Source of the DNA: Streptomyces sp. NBC_01314 | GTDB taxonomy: Bacteria; Actinomycetota; Actinomycetes; Streptomycetales; Streptomycetaceae | NCBI RefSeq assembly: GCF_041435215.1 | Contig: NZ_CP108394.1 | Location: forward strand, 6,572,001 to 6,636,000 | DNA length: 64,000 nucleotides | Direction of reading: 5' to 3' | In this document: in pieces, positions 57,202 through 64,000 of the stretch | Position numbering within the stretch: position 1 is the stretch's first letter | Layout: each line of letters opens with the position of its first letter | Made by a program: the position numbers and the translations under genes | Notes under the pieces: generated by a model | Database searches by the model: none | What the model was told of the DNA's origin: nothing | Seen by the model: the letters and a program-made list of their open reading frames with translations, nothing else

Positions 57202-58374
57202 GTGGACGTGAACGGCACAGTCGCCGAGGGCTTCGAGCCGGTCAGGGCCGCGTTCGTACGCAACTTCGAGGCGCTCGGCGAGCGGGGCGCGGCGGTCGTC
57301 GTGTACCGGCACGGGCGCAAGGTCGTCGACCTGTGGGCCGGCACCCGGGACGTCGACGGCGACGAGCCCTGGCAGCACGGCACCGCCCAGATCATGCGCT
57401 CGGCGACGAAGGGCGTCGCCGCCGCGGTGCCGCTGATGCTGGCCGAGCGCGGGGAGTTGGACCTCGACGCGCCGGTGGGCCGGTACTGGCCGGAGTTCAA
57501 GGCGCAGGGCAAGGACCGTGTGCTGGTGCGGCAGGTCCTCAGCCATCAGGCCGGGCTCCCGGTCCTCGACCAACCCCTCACCCCCGCCGAGGCGCTGGAC
57601 CCGCGCCGGGGCCCGGCGGCCGTGGCCGCGCAGACCCCCGCCTGGGAGCCCGGCACCGACCACGGCTACCACCCCCTGACGTACGGCTGGATGCTCGACG
57701 AACTGGTCCGGCGCGTGACCGGCCGGGGGACCGGCGAGTGGATCGCGTCGGACATCGCCGCCCCGCTGGGCCTGGACTCGGACCTGTGGCTGGGACTGCC
57801 GGACGCGGTGGCGGCGGCGGGGCGGGTGGGCCGCGCGGGCCGTCTGGAGTCGGCGCCCGAGCCCACGGGCAACCTCCGGGTGCGCGCGAAGCGCTCGGTC
57901 ACCGAGGCCTACGACGACCCGGCCTCCCTCACCCGCCGCGCCTTCGCCGCGATCACCCCGTTCCCCGACCAGAACGACCCCGCGTACCGGGCTTCCGCCC
58001 TCCCCGCGACCAACGGCATAGCCACGGCGGACGGCCTGGCCCGCTTCTACGCGGCGCTCGTCGGCGAGGTCGACGGCGTACGGCTGTTCGGCCCGGCGAC
58101 CATGGAGGCGGCCCGTGCCGAGGAATCCTCCGGCCCCGACCGCGTCCTCGTCATCAACACCCGCTTCGGCCTCGGCTACATGCTCCACGGCACCGCCTCC
58201 CCGCTGCTCGGTGCCGGCTCCTTCGGCCACCCCGGCCGAGGCGGCCCCCTGGGCTTCGCCGACCCCGAATCGGGCATTGCCCTGGGCTACGTCACGAACG
58301 GCTACCGCAAGACGGTGACGGCGGACCCGAGGGCACAGGCGCTGGTGAGGGCGGTGCGGGAGGCGCTGGTCTAG
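57202..58374 (+). CDS. Serine hydrolase, beta-lactamase/esterase (S12-like)
   Basis: The 390-residue protein has the SxxK nucleophile motif in MRSATKGVAAAV (Ser-Ala-Thr-Lys) and the second-motif Tyr in DHGYHPLTYGWMLDEL. The third motif region is near FGHPGRGGPLGFADP. The overall layout is that of class C-like esterases (EstB type) rather than true beta-lactamases, with no signal peptide. GTG at 57202 follows GGGAG; the longer frame from 57148 is not required. Substrate unknown. Confidence 0.9.
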   Translation: MDVNGTVAEGFEPVRAAFVRNFEALGERGAAVVVYRHGRKVVDLWAGTRDVDGDEPWQHGTAQIMRSATKGVAAAVPLMLAERGELDLDAPVGRYWPEFKAQGKDRVLVRQVLSHQAGLPVLDQPLTPAEALDPRRGPAAVAAQTPAWEPGTDHGYHPLTYGWMLDELVRRVTGRGTGEWIASDIAAPLGLDSDLWLGLPDAVAAAGRVGRAGRLESAPEPTGNLRVRAKRSVTEAYDDPASLTRRAFAAITPFPDQNDPAYRASALPATNGIATADGLARFYAALVGEVDGVRLFGPATMEAARAEESSGPDRVLVINTRFGLGYMLHGTASPLLGAGSFGHPGRGGPLGFADPESGIALGYVTNGYRKTVTADPRAQALVRAVREALV

Positions 58375-58762
58375 ATTCGGGTGACGAGGCGCGCGACGCT
58401 CACCGCGAAGCGCGGCCGTCACGGGTGAGCGGCCGGACCGGCCCAGGGCTCCCCCGCTGGTGTCCTGGCCCGATCCCGGTGTTCCGGACGGCCGCACTCC
58501 GCGGCGGCGATCACCAGGATGCGCGGAAATCCGGCCAATGTCATTGGCTGACGGTCCACTGCCACTTGGCAACGCGTCCACTGTTTGCGCCCACCACACG
58601 CAACAGCCAACCGGCAGCCACCCGTACCGGGCACGGGAGGCCGCGCCCTCGCCCTGTCGGGCACCCGCGGCCGCGTTCGTGGCGAGGGCGGGTGGGCACA
58701 GTGGTTGTCGGTCGCTTTCGCTCGGAGAGCTTCGGGAGATTTCGGGAGATTTCTGAAGAGCT
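58375..58762. other. Intergenic region without supported gene
   Basis: The 388-bp gap between convergent genes holds a GC-rich stretch and, at 58726-58780, an A/G-rich run with duplicated GGGAGATTTC units reaching into the next stop codon. No promoter, RNA or ORF is supported. Possible termination region. Confidence 0.4.
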
Positions 58763-59038
58763 TTAGAGAGCTATCGGGTGTGACGTTCGGCCCGATGTCT
58801 CGTCTATTTCGTCGTGGGCCTTGGTGAGGAGCCTCATGGCGAGCTCGTTCAGGGCCCTCGCCCCGGCTATCTCCTCGCCGACCCGGGGCTGGTTGGAGTC
58901 GGTCTGGTGGCGGCTGGCGTAGCCGTTTGCGCGTACTTCGTTCCCGTCGGGGAGCCGTACGAGGGCCACCGCCCGTGTGCGCTGGTCGTCTTCCTGGAAC
59001 TCCAGCTCGATGTGCCATCCCACTGCGGTCTTCATCAT
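58763..59038 (-). CDS. DUF1876 domain protein
   Basis: The 91-residue protein fits DUF1876, a small actinomycete family: MKTAVGWHIELEFQEDDQRTRAVALVRLPDG, NGYASRHQTDSNQPRVGEEIAGARALNELAMRLLTKAHDEI. The fold resembles a dsRNA-binding-like alpha/beta domain, by family knowledge. ATG 59038 or the adjacent ATG 59035 follow GGAGG. Function unknown. Its promoter region is short, since the EamA gene ends at 59127 on the same strand. Confidence 0.9.
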   Translation of the reverse strand: MMKTAVGWHIELEFQEDDQRTRAVALVRLPDGNEVRANGYASRHQTDSNQPRVGEEIAGARALNELAMRLLTKAHDEIDETSGRTSHPIAL

Positions 59039-59126
59039 GACGATCACCTCCGGAACCGCTCTTTCCAGAGTGCTCCTCCGCGCCCGGGGATGCACGGCCG
59101 GCCCGGCACACATCGACGTGTCCCGC

Positions 59127-59972
59127 CTACCCGGCCCGCAACATCAGCCCGATCCCCACCACCAGCAGCCCCGCCGCCACGAGCCGCGGCGCCCCGAACC
59201 GTTCCTTGAAGAACACCGCCCCGATCGCCGCCCCCACGATGATCGACGACTCCCGCAGGGCCGCGATGGGCGCCAACTCGGCCTTCGTCTGGGCCCACAG
59301 GACCAGCCCGTACGCCGCCACGGACAGCGCCGCGCCGAGCAGGCCCACGACGGCGAACGGCCGGAGCAGGGCGACCGTCTCGCCGCGCCACCGCCAGACC
59401 GCGTACGCGGGGATCGCCAGCCCCTCCAGGGCCATCAGCCACGCGATGTAGCTCAGGGCGGACCCGGAGGCCCGTACGCCGAGGCCGTCCACGACCGTGT
59501 ACGTGGCGATCGACAGGCCCGTGGCCAGCGCCGCCCCGATCGCCGCCCAGTGCGGCCGGTCGCCGCGCAGCCCCCACAGCGCGACCCCGGTCAGCCCGGC
59601 GCAGCTCAGCAGGATGCCGGCCGCCGCCCAGCCGTCCGGCACCTCGTGGGCGAAGACCGCGGCGAGGACGGTGACGACGAGGGGCGCGGAGCCGCGTGCG
59701 ATGGGGTACGCCTGGCCGAAGTCGCCCAGCCGGAAGGAGGTCATCAGCAGCACGTAGTACACGAGGTGCACGACCGTCGAGGCGATCAGGTACGGCCACG
59801 CGCCGGCCTCCGGGAGCGGCACGAACGGCACCATCACGAACCCGATCAGCGCCCCGCCGCCGGATATCAGCGTGAACCCGACGAGCTTGTCCGTGATCTT
59901 GTGGGCGATCGCGTTCCAGCTGGCATGGGTGACCGCGGCGAGCAGCACCGCCGCGGTGACGACCGGCGTCAC
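59127..59972 (-). CDS. EamA/DMT-family transporter, 10 TM
   Basis: The 281-residue protein has two EamA halves with ten helices: WNAIAHKITDKLVGFTLISGG in the first and GLSIATYTVVDGLGVRASGS in the second. It ends with SIIVGAAIGAVFFKERFGAPRLVAAGLLVVGIGLMLRA, the typical last pair. GTG at 59972 overlaps the YbaK stop by four bases, so the two are coupled. Such proteins export amino acids or metabolites; substrate unknown. Confidence 0.9.
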   Translation of the reverse strand: MTPVVTAAVLLAAVTHASWNAIAHKITDKLVGFTLISGGGALIGFVMVPFVPLPEAGAWPYLIASTVVHLVYYVLLMTSFRLGDFGQAYPIARGSAPLVVTVLAAVFAHEVPDGWAAAGILLSCAGLTGVALWGLRGDRPHWAAIGAALATGLSIATYTVVDGLGVRASGSALSYIAWLMALEGLAIPAYAVWRWRGETVALLRPFAVVGLLGAALSVAAYGLVLWAQTKAELAPIAALRESSIIVGAAIGAVFFKERFGAPRLVAAGLLVVGIGLMLRAG

Positions 59973-60520
59973 GCCTTCGGCTCGCGGACGCCTTCGCCGG
60001 CTTCCCGTCCTTCGGCGGCTTCCCGGACGTCCACCAGGGTGGCGCCCGCGTGCCTGATCAGCGACTTGGGGTCCATGGGGAAGACGGTGTACGGGGTGCC
60101 GGCCGCCGCCCACACCGTCGCGTGGTCGAGGAGCGAGCGGTCCGCCAGGACGCGGGTCCTCGTTCGGTGCCCGAAGGGCGGGACCCCGCCGATCGCGTAC
60201 CCGGTCGTCTCCCGTACGACGTCGGCGCGGGCCCGGGTGACCTTCGCGGCGCAGAGTTCACGCCGGACCAGCTCCAGATCGACCCTCGACGCGCCGTCCA
60301 TGAGCACCAGCACCGGGACGCCGTCCGCCGCGAAGATCAACGACTTGCAGATCTCGCTCAGCTCGCAGCCGAGGGCGGCGGCCGCCTCCGCGGCGGTCCG
60401 TGTGGCTTCCGGGAACCGGCGGATCCGGGTGTGCAGTTCGCCCAGACCCAGCGCGGTGAGCGCCTCGGTGAAACGGGGGTGGGCTCCGGAGCCCTCGGTG
60501 TCCTGCGTGACGTTGGTCAT
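59969..60520 (-). CDS. YbaK/EbsC-type aminoacyl-tRNA deacylase
   Basis: The 183-residue editing-domain protein hydrolyses mischarged aa-tRNA, usually Cys- or Ala-tRNAPro. Features: ELSEICKSLIFAADGVPVLVLMDGASRVD with the catalytic Lys, ETTGYAIGGVPPFGHRTRTRVLADRSLL (GxxPFG loop) and GTPYTVFPMDPKSLIRHAGATLVDV. ATG at 60520 is taken because the longer frame runs into a dispersed repeat. It forms a two-gene unit with the EamA transporter. Confidence 0.92.
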   Translation of the reverse strand: MTNVTQDTEGSGAHPRFTEALTALGLGELHTRIRRFPEATRTAAEAAAALGCELSEICKSLIFAADGVPVLVLMDGASRVDLELVRRELCAAKVTRARADVVRETTGYAIGGVPPFGHRTRTRVLADRSLLDHATVWAAAGTPYTVFPMDPKSLIRHAGATLVDVREAAEGREAGEGVREPKA

Positions 60521-60578
60521 GCCGGGCACGCTAGCGGTGCGTGTACCGGCCATGCGACCGGGTTGTCGAGGCTGTTCG

Positions 60579-60648
60579 TCGGGTGCGGGCCCGGTGGGGC
60601 TTCTCGCGCGGTTCCCCGCGCCCCTGAAAGCAGGGCCGCGCCCCCTGC
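60579..60648. repeat. Dispersed Streptomyces intergenic repeat (copy 4)
   Basis: TCGGGTGCGGGC, CTCGCGCGGTTCCCCGCGCC and CCTGAAAGCAGGG mark a fuller copy of the element at 40413-40461, between divergent ybaK and the RBBP9-type gene. Confidence 0.65.
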
Positions 60649-60753
60649 CTTTCATCCGGGCGAGCGGGGCCCCGCTCGCCCGGCGGGCGAACAGCCCATC
60701 CAGCCACAGAGACGGCACTGGACCGGCAGATCCGTTTCGCTGACGATCAGGGG

Positions 60754-61395
60754 ATGACAGAGACTCCGCCTACCCCGCCCGCCGGCGACCCCCGCGCCTT
60801 CCTGATCCTGCACGGCTGGCAGAACCACCGCCCGGCCGCGCACTGGCAGCACTGGCTGGCCGACCGGCTCACCGACCTGGGCCACGAGGTGGCGTACCCG
60901 CAGCTGCCGGAGGCGGACGACCCGGACCTGGAGCGGTGGCTGGCTGAACTGGACGCGCTGCTGGGGGAGTTGGCGGGACGGCGGATCACGGTGGTCTGCC
61001 ACAGCCTGGCCTGCCTGCTGTGGCTGCACGCGGTCGCGCGGGACGACGTCCTGGCCGGCCCCGTCGACCGCGTCCTGCTCGTCGCCCCGCCCGCCCCTGA
61101 GGTCCTCCTGGAGAACCCGGAGGTCGCCGAGTTCGCCCCGCCGACGCCGGCGCCCGCGCGGCTGGCCCTGGCCGCCTCGTACACCCGGGTCGTCGGCACC
61201 GACAACGATCCGTACTGCCCCGGTGGCGCGGCCGTCAGGTACGCCGAACCGCTGGGCCTGCCCGCCGACGTGCTGCCGGGCGCGGCCCACCTGGACCTGG
61301 ACGCGGGCTACGGTTCCTGGCCGTCGATGTTCGACTGGTGCCTGGAGGCGTCACCCGAGACGTATGAGAAGGCCCCCCTCCACGGCCGTACGTGA
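60754..61395 (+). CDS. RBBP9/YdeN-type alpha/beta hydrolase
   Basis: The 213-residue serine hydrolase has FLILHGWQNHRPAAHWQHWL at the start (HGW loop), nucleophile in ITVVCHSLACLLWLH (Ser of CHSLA), Asp in VVGTDNDPYCP and His in PGAAHLDLDAGYGSWP. The length fits the RBBP9 family (180-220). ATG 60754 is used. Substrates are generally unknown. It is divergent from ybaK and converges with the PBP gene. Confidence 0.9.
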   Translation: MTETPPTPPAGDPRAFLILHGWQNHRPAAHWQHWLADRLTDLGHEVAYPQLPEADDPDLERWLAELDALLGELAGRRITVVCHSLACLLWLHAVARDDVLAGPVDRVLLVAPPAPEVLLENPEVAEFAPPTPAPARLALAASYTRVVGTDNDPYCPGGAAVRYAEPLGLPADVLPGAAHLDLDAGYGSWPSMFDWCLEASPETYEKAPLHGRT

Positions 61396-61440
61396 CAAGG
61401 TGACCCGGCCGACGCGGGCCCGGGGCTCCGAGCGCGCGGC

Positions 61441-63195
61441 TCAGCCCCCGCTGCCCGCCCTCAGGAGCGCCGCCACGATCGGGCCCGCCGACTCGCTGCC
61501 GTGGCCGCCCTCCTGGACGACTCCGGCGGAGGCCAGGTCGCCCTTCCAGGCGGTGAACCAGCCGTTGGGCTCCTTCTGGCCGTCGACCTCGGCGGAGCCG
61601 GTCTTGGCACCGTAGTCGGGGCCGAGGCCCGACATCGCCTCGGCCGCCGTACCGGCCGCGGCGGTGTACTGGAGGAGTTCGCGGAGCTGGGAGCGGACTG
61701 TCTCGGACAGTGGCCGGGAGGCGGTGGCGAGGGTGCGGCCGTCGACGGACGGCGCGACCAGGTAGGGCTGCTTGAAGACGCCGGTTTTGGCCGTCGACAC
61801 CACCGACGCCATGTTCAGCGGGTTCATCCGCACTCCGCCCTGGCCGATCAGCGAGGCCGCCATCGGGGCGGCGCTCTGCACGGGCACCGCGCCGTCGAAG
61901 CTGGACACGCCGATGGCCCAGTTGTTCAGGCCGAGCCCGAACACCTGCTGGGCCTCCAGGGTCAGGGAGTTGTCGTCCAGCTCCTTCGCCTGGGAGATGA
62001 AGGCGGTGTTGCAGGAGCGGGCGAAGCTCGCCTTGAAGGTGCCGCCCTTGATCTCGAACTTGTCGTCGTTCTGGAACTTCCAGCCGCCGTACGACGAGAA
62101 CTTGGGGCACGGGTGGACCTTGCCCGCAGAGGCCAGGCCCTTGTCGAGGAGCAGCGCCGACGACACGATCTTCATCGTGGAGCCGGGGGCCAGGGAGCCC
62201 TGGAACGCCACGTTGAAGCTGCCGGAGTTCGCCGCGGCCAGGATCTCGCCGGTCGAGGGGCGCATCACGACCACCGACGCCCGCTTCGTGGCCGCCACCT
62301 TCGCCTCGGCGGTGGCCTGCAACGACGGGCTGAGCGTCGTCCTCAACTCACCCGGAGTGCCCTCGTTCAGCTCCAGCAGCGTCTTGTCGGCGGCCTTCTC
62401 CTTGCCGGACCCGGTGGACTTGGTGGAGTTCTCGGACGACTTGGACTCGGAGGTGCCGGACCTGCCGTCCGACGCGTCCTGTGCCGGGTCCGCCCGGACG
62501 ATCCGCAGCTCGACGCCCGCCTTGCCGCCCGCCTTCTTGCCGTACTTCTCCCGCAGACCGTCCAGCACCGAGCCCAGCGACGGGTACTTCTCCGTCGTCA
62601 GCTCGCCGCCGTCCCGGTCGAGGGCCTTCACCGGGGGCGTGCCCGCCTCGCCGGTCACCAGGCGGTCGCCCTCGTCGAGGTCGGGGTGGACGACGGACGG
62701 CTGCCAGTCGACGACGGGTTCGCCGTCCTTCTCGGCCCGTACGACGGTGAGGGCGGACGCGTAGGCCACGGGCTTCTCCGTGCCCTTGTAGGCGACCGTG
62801 CCCTTCACCGTGAACGGCACCTTGTCGCCCGAGCGCTTGCCGCGGGTGAGGGTGACGTCCTTCACGTGGGCGTCCTTGGCGAATCCGGTCAGCGCGGTCT
62901 TCGCGGCCGCCGAGTCGTCCGTGGCGGCGGCGGCCTTCGTGACGGTGCCCTTCTGCCAGGAGGTGAGGAACGCGGTCGCGGCCGTACGGACCTCGCCGGC
63001 GGACAGGGGGCCGCTCTTCACGGCCTCGGCGCCGCCCGAACCGTCGTCGGCCGACGCGCCGGCGCCGAACACCGTGTACACGGCGACGGCGCCGCCACCG
63101 AGGGCCGCGACCGCCACTCCGCCCAGCACCAGGTGCCGCCGTGACCTCCCCGACTTCGCGGCCTTCCGCTCGTCGACACGCCTTCTCTTACCCAC
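61441..63195 (-). CDS. Penicillin-binding protein, class B-like transpeptidase with MecA-N domain
   Basis: The 584-residue membrane-anchored peptidoglycan transpeptidase has one TM helix (HLVLGGVAVAALGGGAVAVYTVF) and an NTF2-like MecA_N domain (about 60-160). A dimerisation-type segment with a Ser/Lys insert (ESKSSENSTKSTGSGKEKAAD) follows. The transpeptidase domain has SxxK in PGSTMKIVSSAL, SxN in FARSCNTAF and KTG in YGAKTGSAEVDG. It should cross-link wall peptides and bind beta-lactams. A second, related PBP lies 300 bp upstream on the same strand. Confidence 0.94.
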   Translation of the reverse strand: MGKRRRVDERKAAKSGRSRRHLVLGGVAVAALGGGAVAVYTVFGAGASADDGSGGAEAVKSGPLSAGEVRTAATAFLTSWQKGTVTKAAAATDDSAAAKTALTGFAKDAHVKDVTLTRGKRSGDKVPFTVKGTVAYKGTEKPVAYASALTVVRAEKDGEPVVDWQPSVVHPDLDEGDRLVTGEAGTPPVKALDRDGGELTTEKYPSLGSVLDGLREKYGKKAGGKAGVELRIVRADPAQDASDGRSGTSESKSSENSTKSTGSGKEKAADKTLLELNEGTPGELRTTLSPSLQATAEAKVAATKRASVVVMRPSTGEILAAANSGSFNVAFQGSLAPGSTMKIVSSALLLDKGLASAGKVHPCPKFSSYGGWKFQNDDKFEIKGGTFKASFARSCNTAFISQAKELDDNSLTLEAQQVFGLGLNNWAIGVSSFDGAVPVQSAAPMAASLIGQGGVRMNPLNMASVVSTAKTGVFKQPYLVAPSVDGRTLATASRPLSETVRSQLRELLQYTAAAGTAAEAMSGLGPDYGAKTGSAEVDGQKEPNGWFTAWKGDLASAGVVQEGGHGSESAGPIVAALLRAGSGG

Positions 63196-63495
63196 GCTCC
63201 CGACCTTCCGCTGCCCCTGGCTACCTCTCGTCCCTCAACGAGAACCACCACACTAGAGTCCCGCGGATCACTCCGTGGGTTCGGCCGGGATATGGGCGGG
63301 CGGGTGAGGGCTGGTCGCGCGCCGCGGCGGAGCCGCACGTCGACACAGCCCCGCGCCCCCGAAAAGCAGGGGCCGCGCCCCGTGCTCCTCGGCCCGCGGG
63401 GCCGTGTTTCTCAGGGGTGCGGGGAGCCGCGCGAGCAACCACACACCACCCGCACGCCGTAACGGATCCGCACCCCTACGGCGCGAACCGGGAAC
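63196..63495. repeat. Intergenic region with dispersed repeat (copy 5)
   Basis: The 300-bp gap between the PBP genes contains GAGGGCTGGTCGCGC, AGCCCCGCGCCCCCGAAAAG and CAGGGGTGCGGGGAGCCGCG, matching the dispersed repeat family. Each half is diverged. No ORF or clear promoter seen. Confidence 0.6.
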
Positions 63496-64000
63496 TCACC
63501 CCCCGGCTTTGAGCACATCCACCACGATCGGGCCGGCCGCCTCACCGCCACGGCCACCACCCTCCGACATCGCCGCCGCGGCCACATCCCCGCGGAACCC
63601 GGTGAACCAGCTGTCCGCCACGGCCTGCCCGTCGATCTCGGCGGACCCGGTCTTCGCCCCGATGTCCCCGTTGAGCGGGGACATGACGGTCGCGGCCGTG
63701 CCCTGCGTCGCGGTCAGCCGCATCATCTGCTTCAACTGCGACGACGTACCGGGCGACAGCCCCTTCGCCGTGGCCAACTCCCGGTCGTCCAGCTCGGGTG
63801 AGACCAGATACGGCTGCCGGAACGCACCCGTGATCGCCGTGGACGTCACCGACGCCATGTTCAACGGGTTCATCAGGACGTCACCCTGACCGATCGCGTT
63901 GGCGGCCCGGTTCGGCCCGCCGGAGGGCGGCACCTTGCCGTCCATGGAGACGATGCCCGTCTTCCAGTCGTCCCGGCCGATCCCGAACCGCTCCTGCGCC
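63496..64000 (-). CDS. Second penicillin-binding protein, C-terminal part (partial)
   Basis: The frame stays open from the stop at 63496 to the window edge, giving the last 167 residues of a PBP. The KTG box is IGAKTGSAEIDG. MNPLNMASVTSTAITGAFRQPYLV parallels MNPLNMASVVSTAKTGVFKQ of the neighbouring PBP, so the two are tandem paralogues. The N-terminus, SxxK and SxN motifs lie outside the window. Confidence 0.92.
   Translation of the reverse strand, partial: AQERFGIGRDDWKTGIVSMDGKVPPSGGPNRAANAIGQGDVLMNPLNMASVTSTAITGAFRQPYLVSPELDDRELATAKGLSPGTSSQLKQMMRLTATQGTAATVMSPLNGDIGAKTGSAEIDGQAVADSWFTGFRGDVAAAAMSEGGGRGGEAAGPIVVDVLKAGG

Overview
The window is chromosomal DNA of a Streptomyces species. 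The evidence is very high G+C with strong third-position GC bias, GTG/TTG starts, a HrdD-type sigma factor behind a SigR-type promoter, an SsgA-like protein, the SepX/Glp division locus and short dispersed repeats common in this genus. Gene order looks like conserved core chromosome. One clear insertion/deletion scar and one small cluster of decayed genes interrupt it.

Layout. 1-9.4 kb: end of a TetR regulator and a DHA2-type MFS pump; a MarR regulator divergent from a class III extradiol dioxygenase-like enzyme; a DUF1330 protein; a PAT-like acetyltransferase divergent from hrdD; a WYL regulator divergent from a second DHA2 pump. 9.4-12.1 kb: a large serine integrase, a tiny ORF whose start codon reads ATA, and a 3' fragment of fruA (fructose PTS permease) carrying a further 2-nt deletion. 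This looks like an integrative element that used fruA as attB, followed by loss of the rest of the element and of the 5' part of fruA. 12.2-23.6 kb: small membrane protein, duplicated-domain hypothetical protein, L,D-transpeptidase lipoprotein, LtrA plus P1 peptidase, MscL, SAF protein, MTA phosphorylase family protein, a CIRCE-controlled FmdB zinc ribbon protein, MFS pump and K+/H+-type antiporter. 23.9-33.4 kb: penicillin acylase family protein, 5-formyl-THF cyclo-ligase, then galU-moeA(glp)-moaC-mog-rimJ-like-sepX and tRNA-Ala(CGC).

33.4-49.2 kb: a small hypothetical protein carrying an in-frame repeat element, GNAT, exonuclease III, a MerR regulator divergent from a three-gene operon (Baeyer-Villiger-type monooxygenase, alpha/beta hydrolase, SDR), a low-complexity hydrophilic protein, a tricorn-type protease divergent from a TetR gene with two palindromic operators, an MMPL exporter, an epoxide hydrolase and a DinB/DUF664 protein. 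49.2-52.4 kb is a decay zone: a truncated membrane gene, a truncated Rpn-like gene next to a possible IS605-type end, a secreted intradiol dioxygenase, and a histidine phosphatase gene with two frameshifts.

52.4-64 kb: SsgA-like protein; a Ni/Co ECF transporter (CbiM-PDGLE, CbiQ, CbiO) behind a Nur-type box; OhrR and Ohr; a serine hydrolase; DUF1876; YbaK plus an EamA transporter; an RBBP9-type hydrolase; and two penicillin-binding proteins in tandem, the second cut by the window edge.

No CRISPR array, secondary-metabolite megasynthase or obvious defence island is present. The most distinctive items are the fruA integrase scar, the regulatory sites (SigR, CIRCE, Nur, paired TetR sites, WYL, MarR and MerR operators), the dispersed repeat found inside two coding regions and in the hrdD leader, and the uncharacterised monooxygenase-hydrolase-SDR operon.
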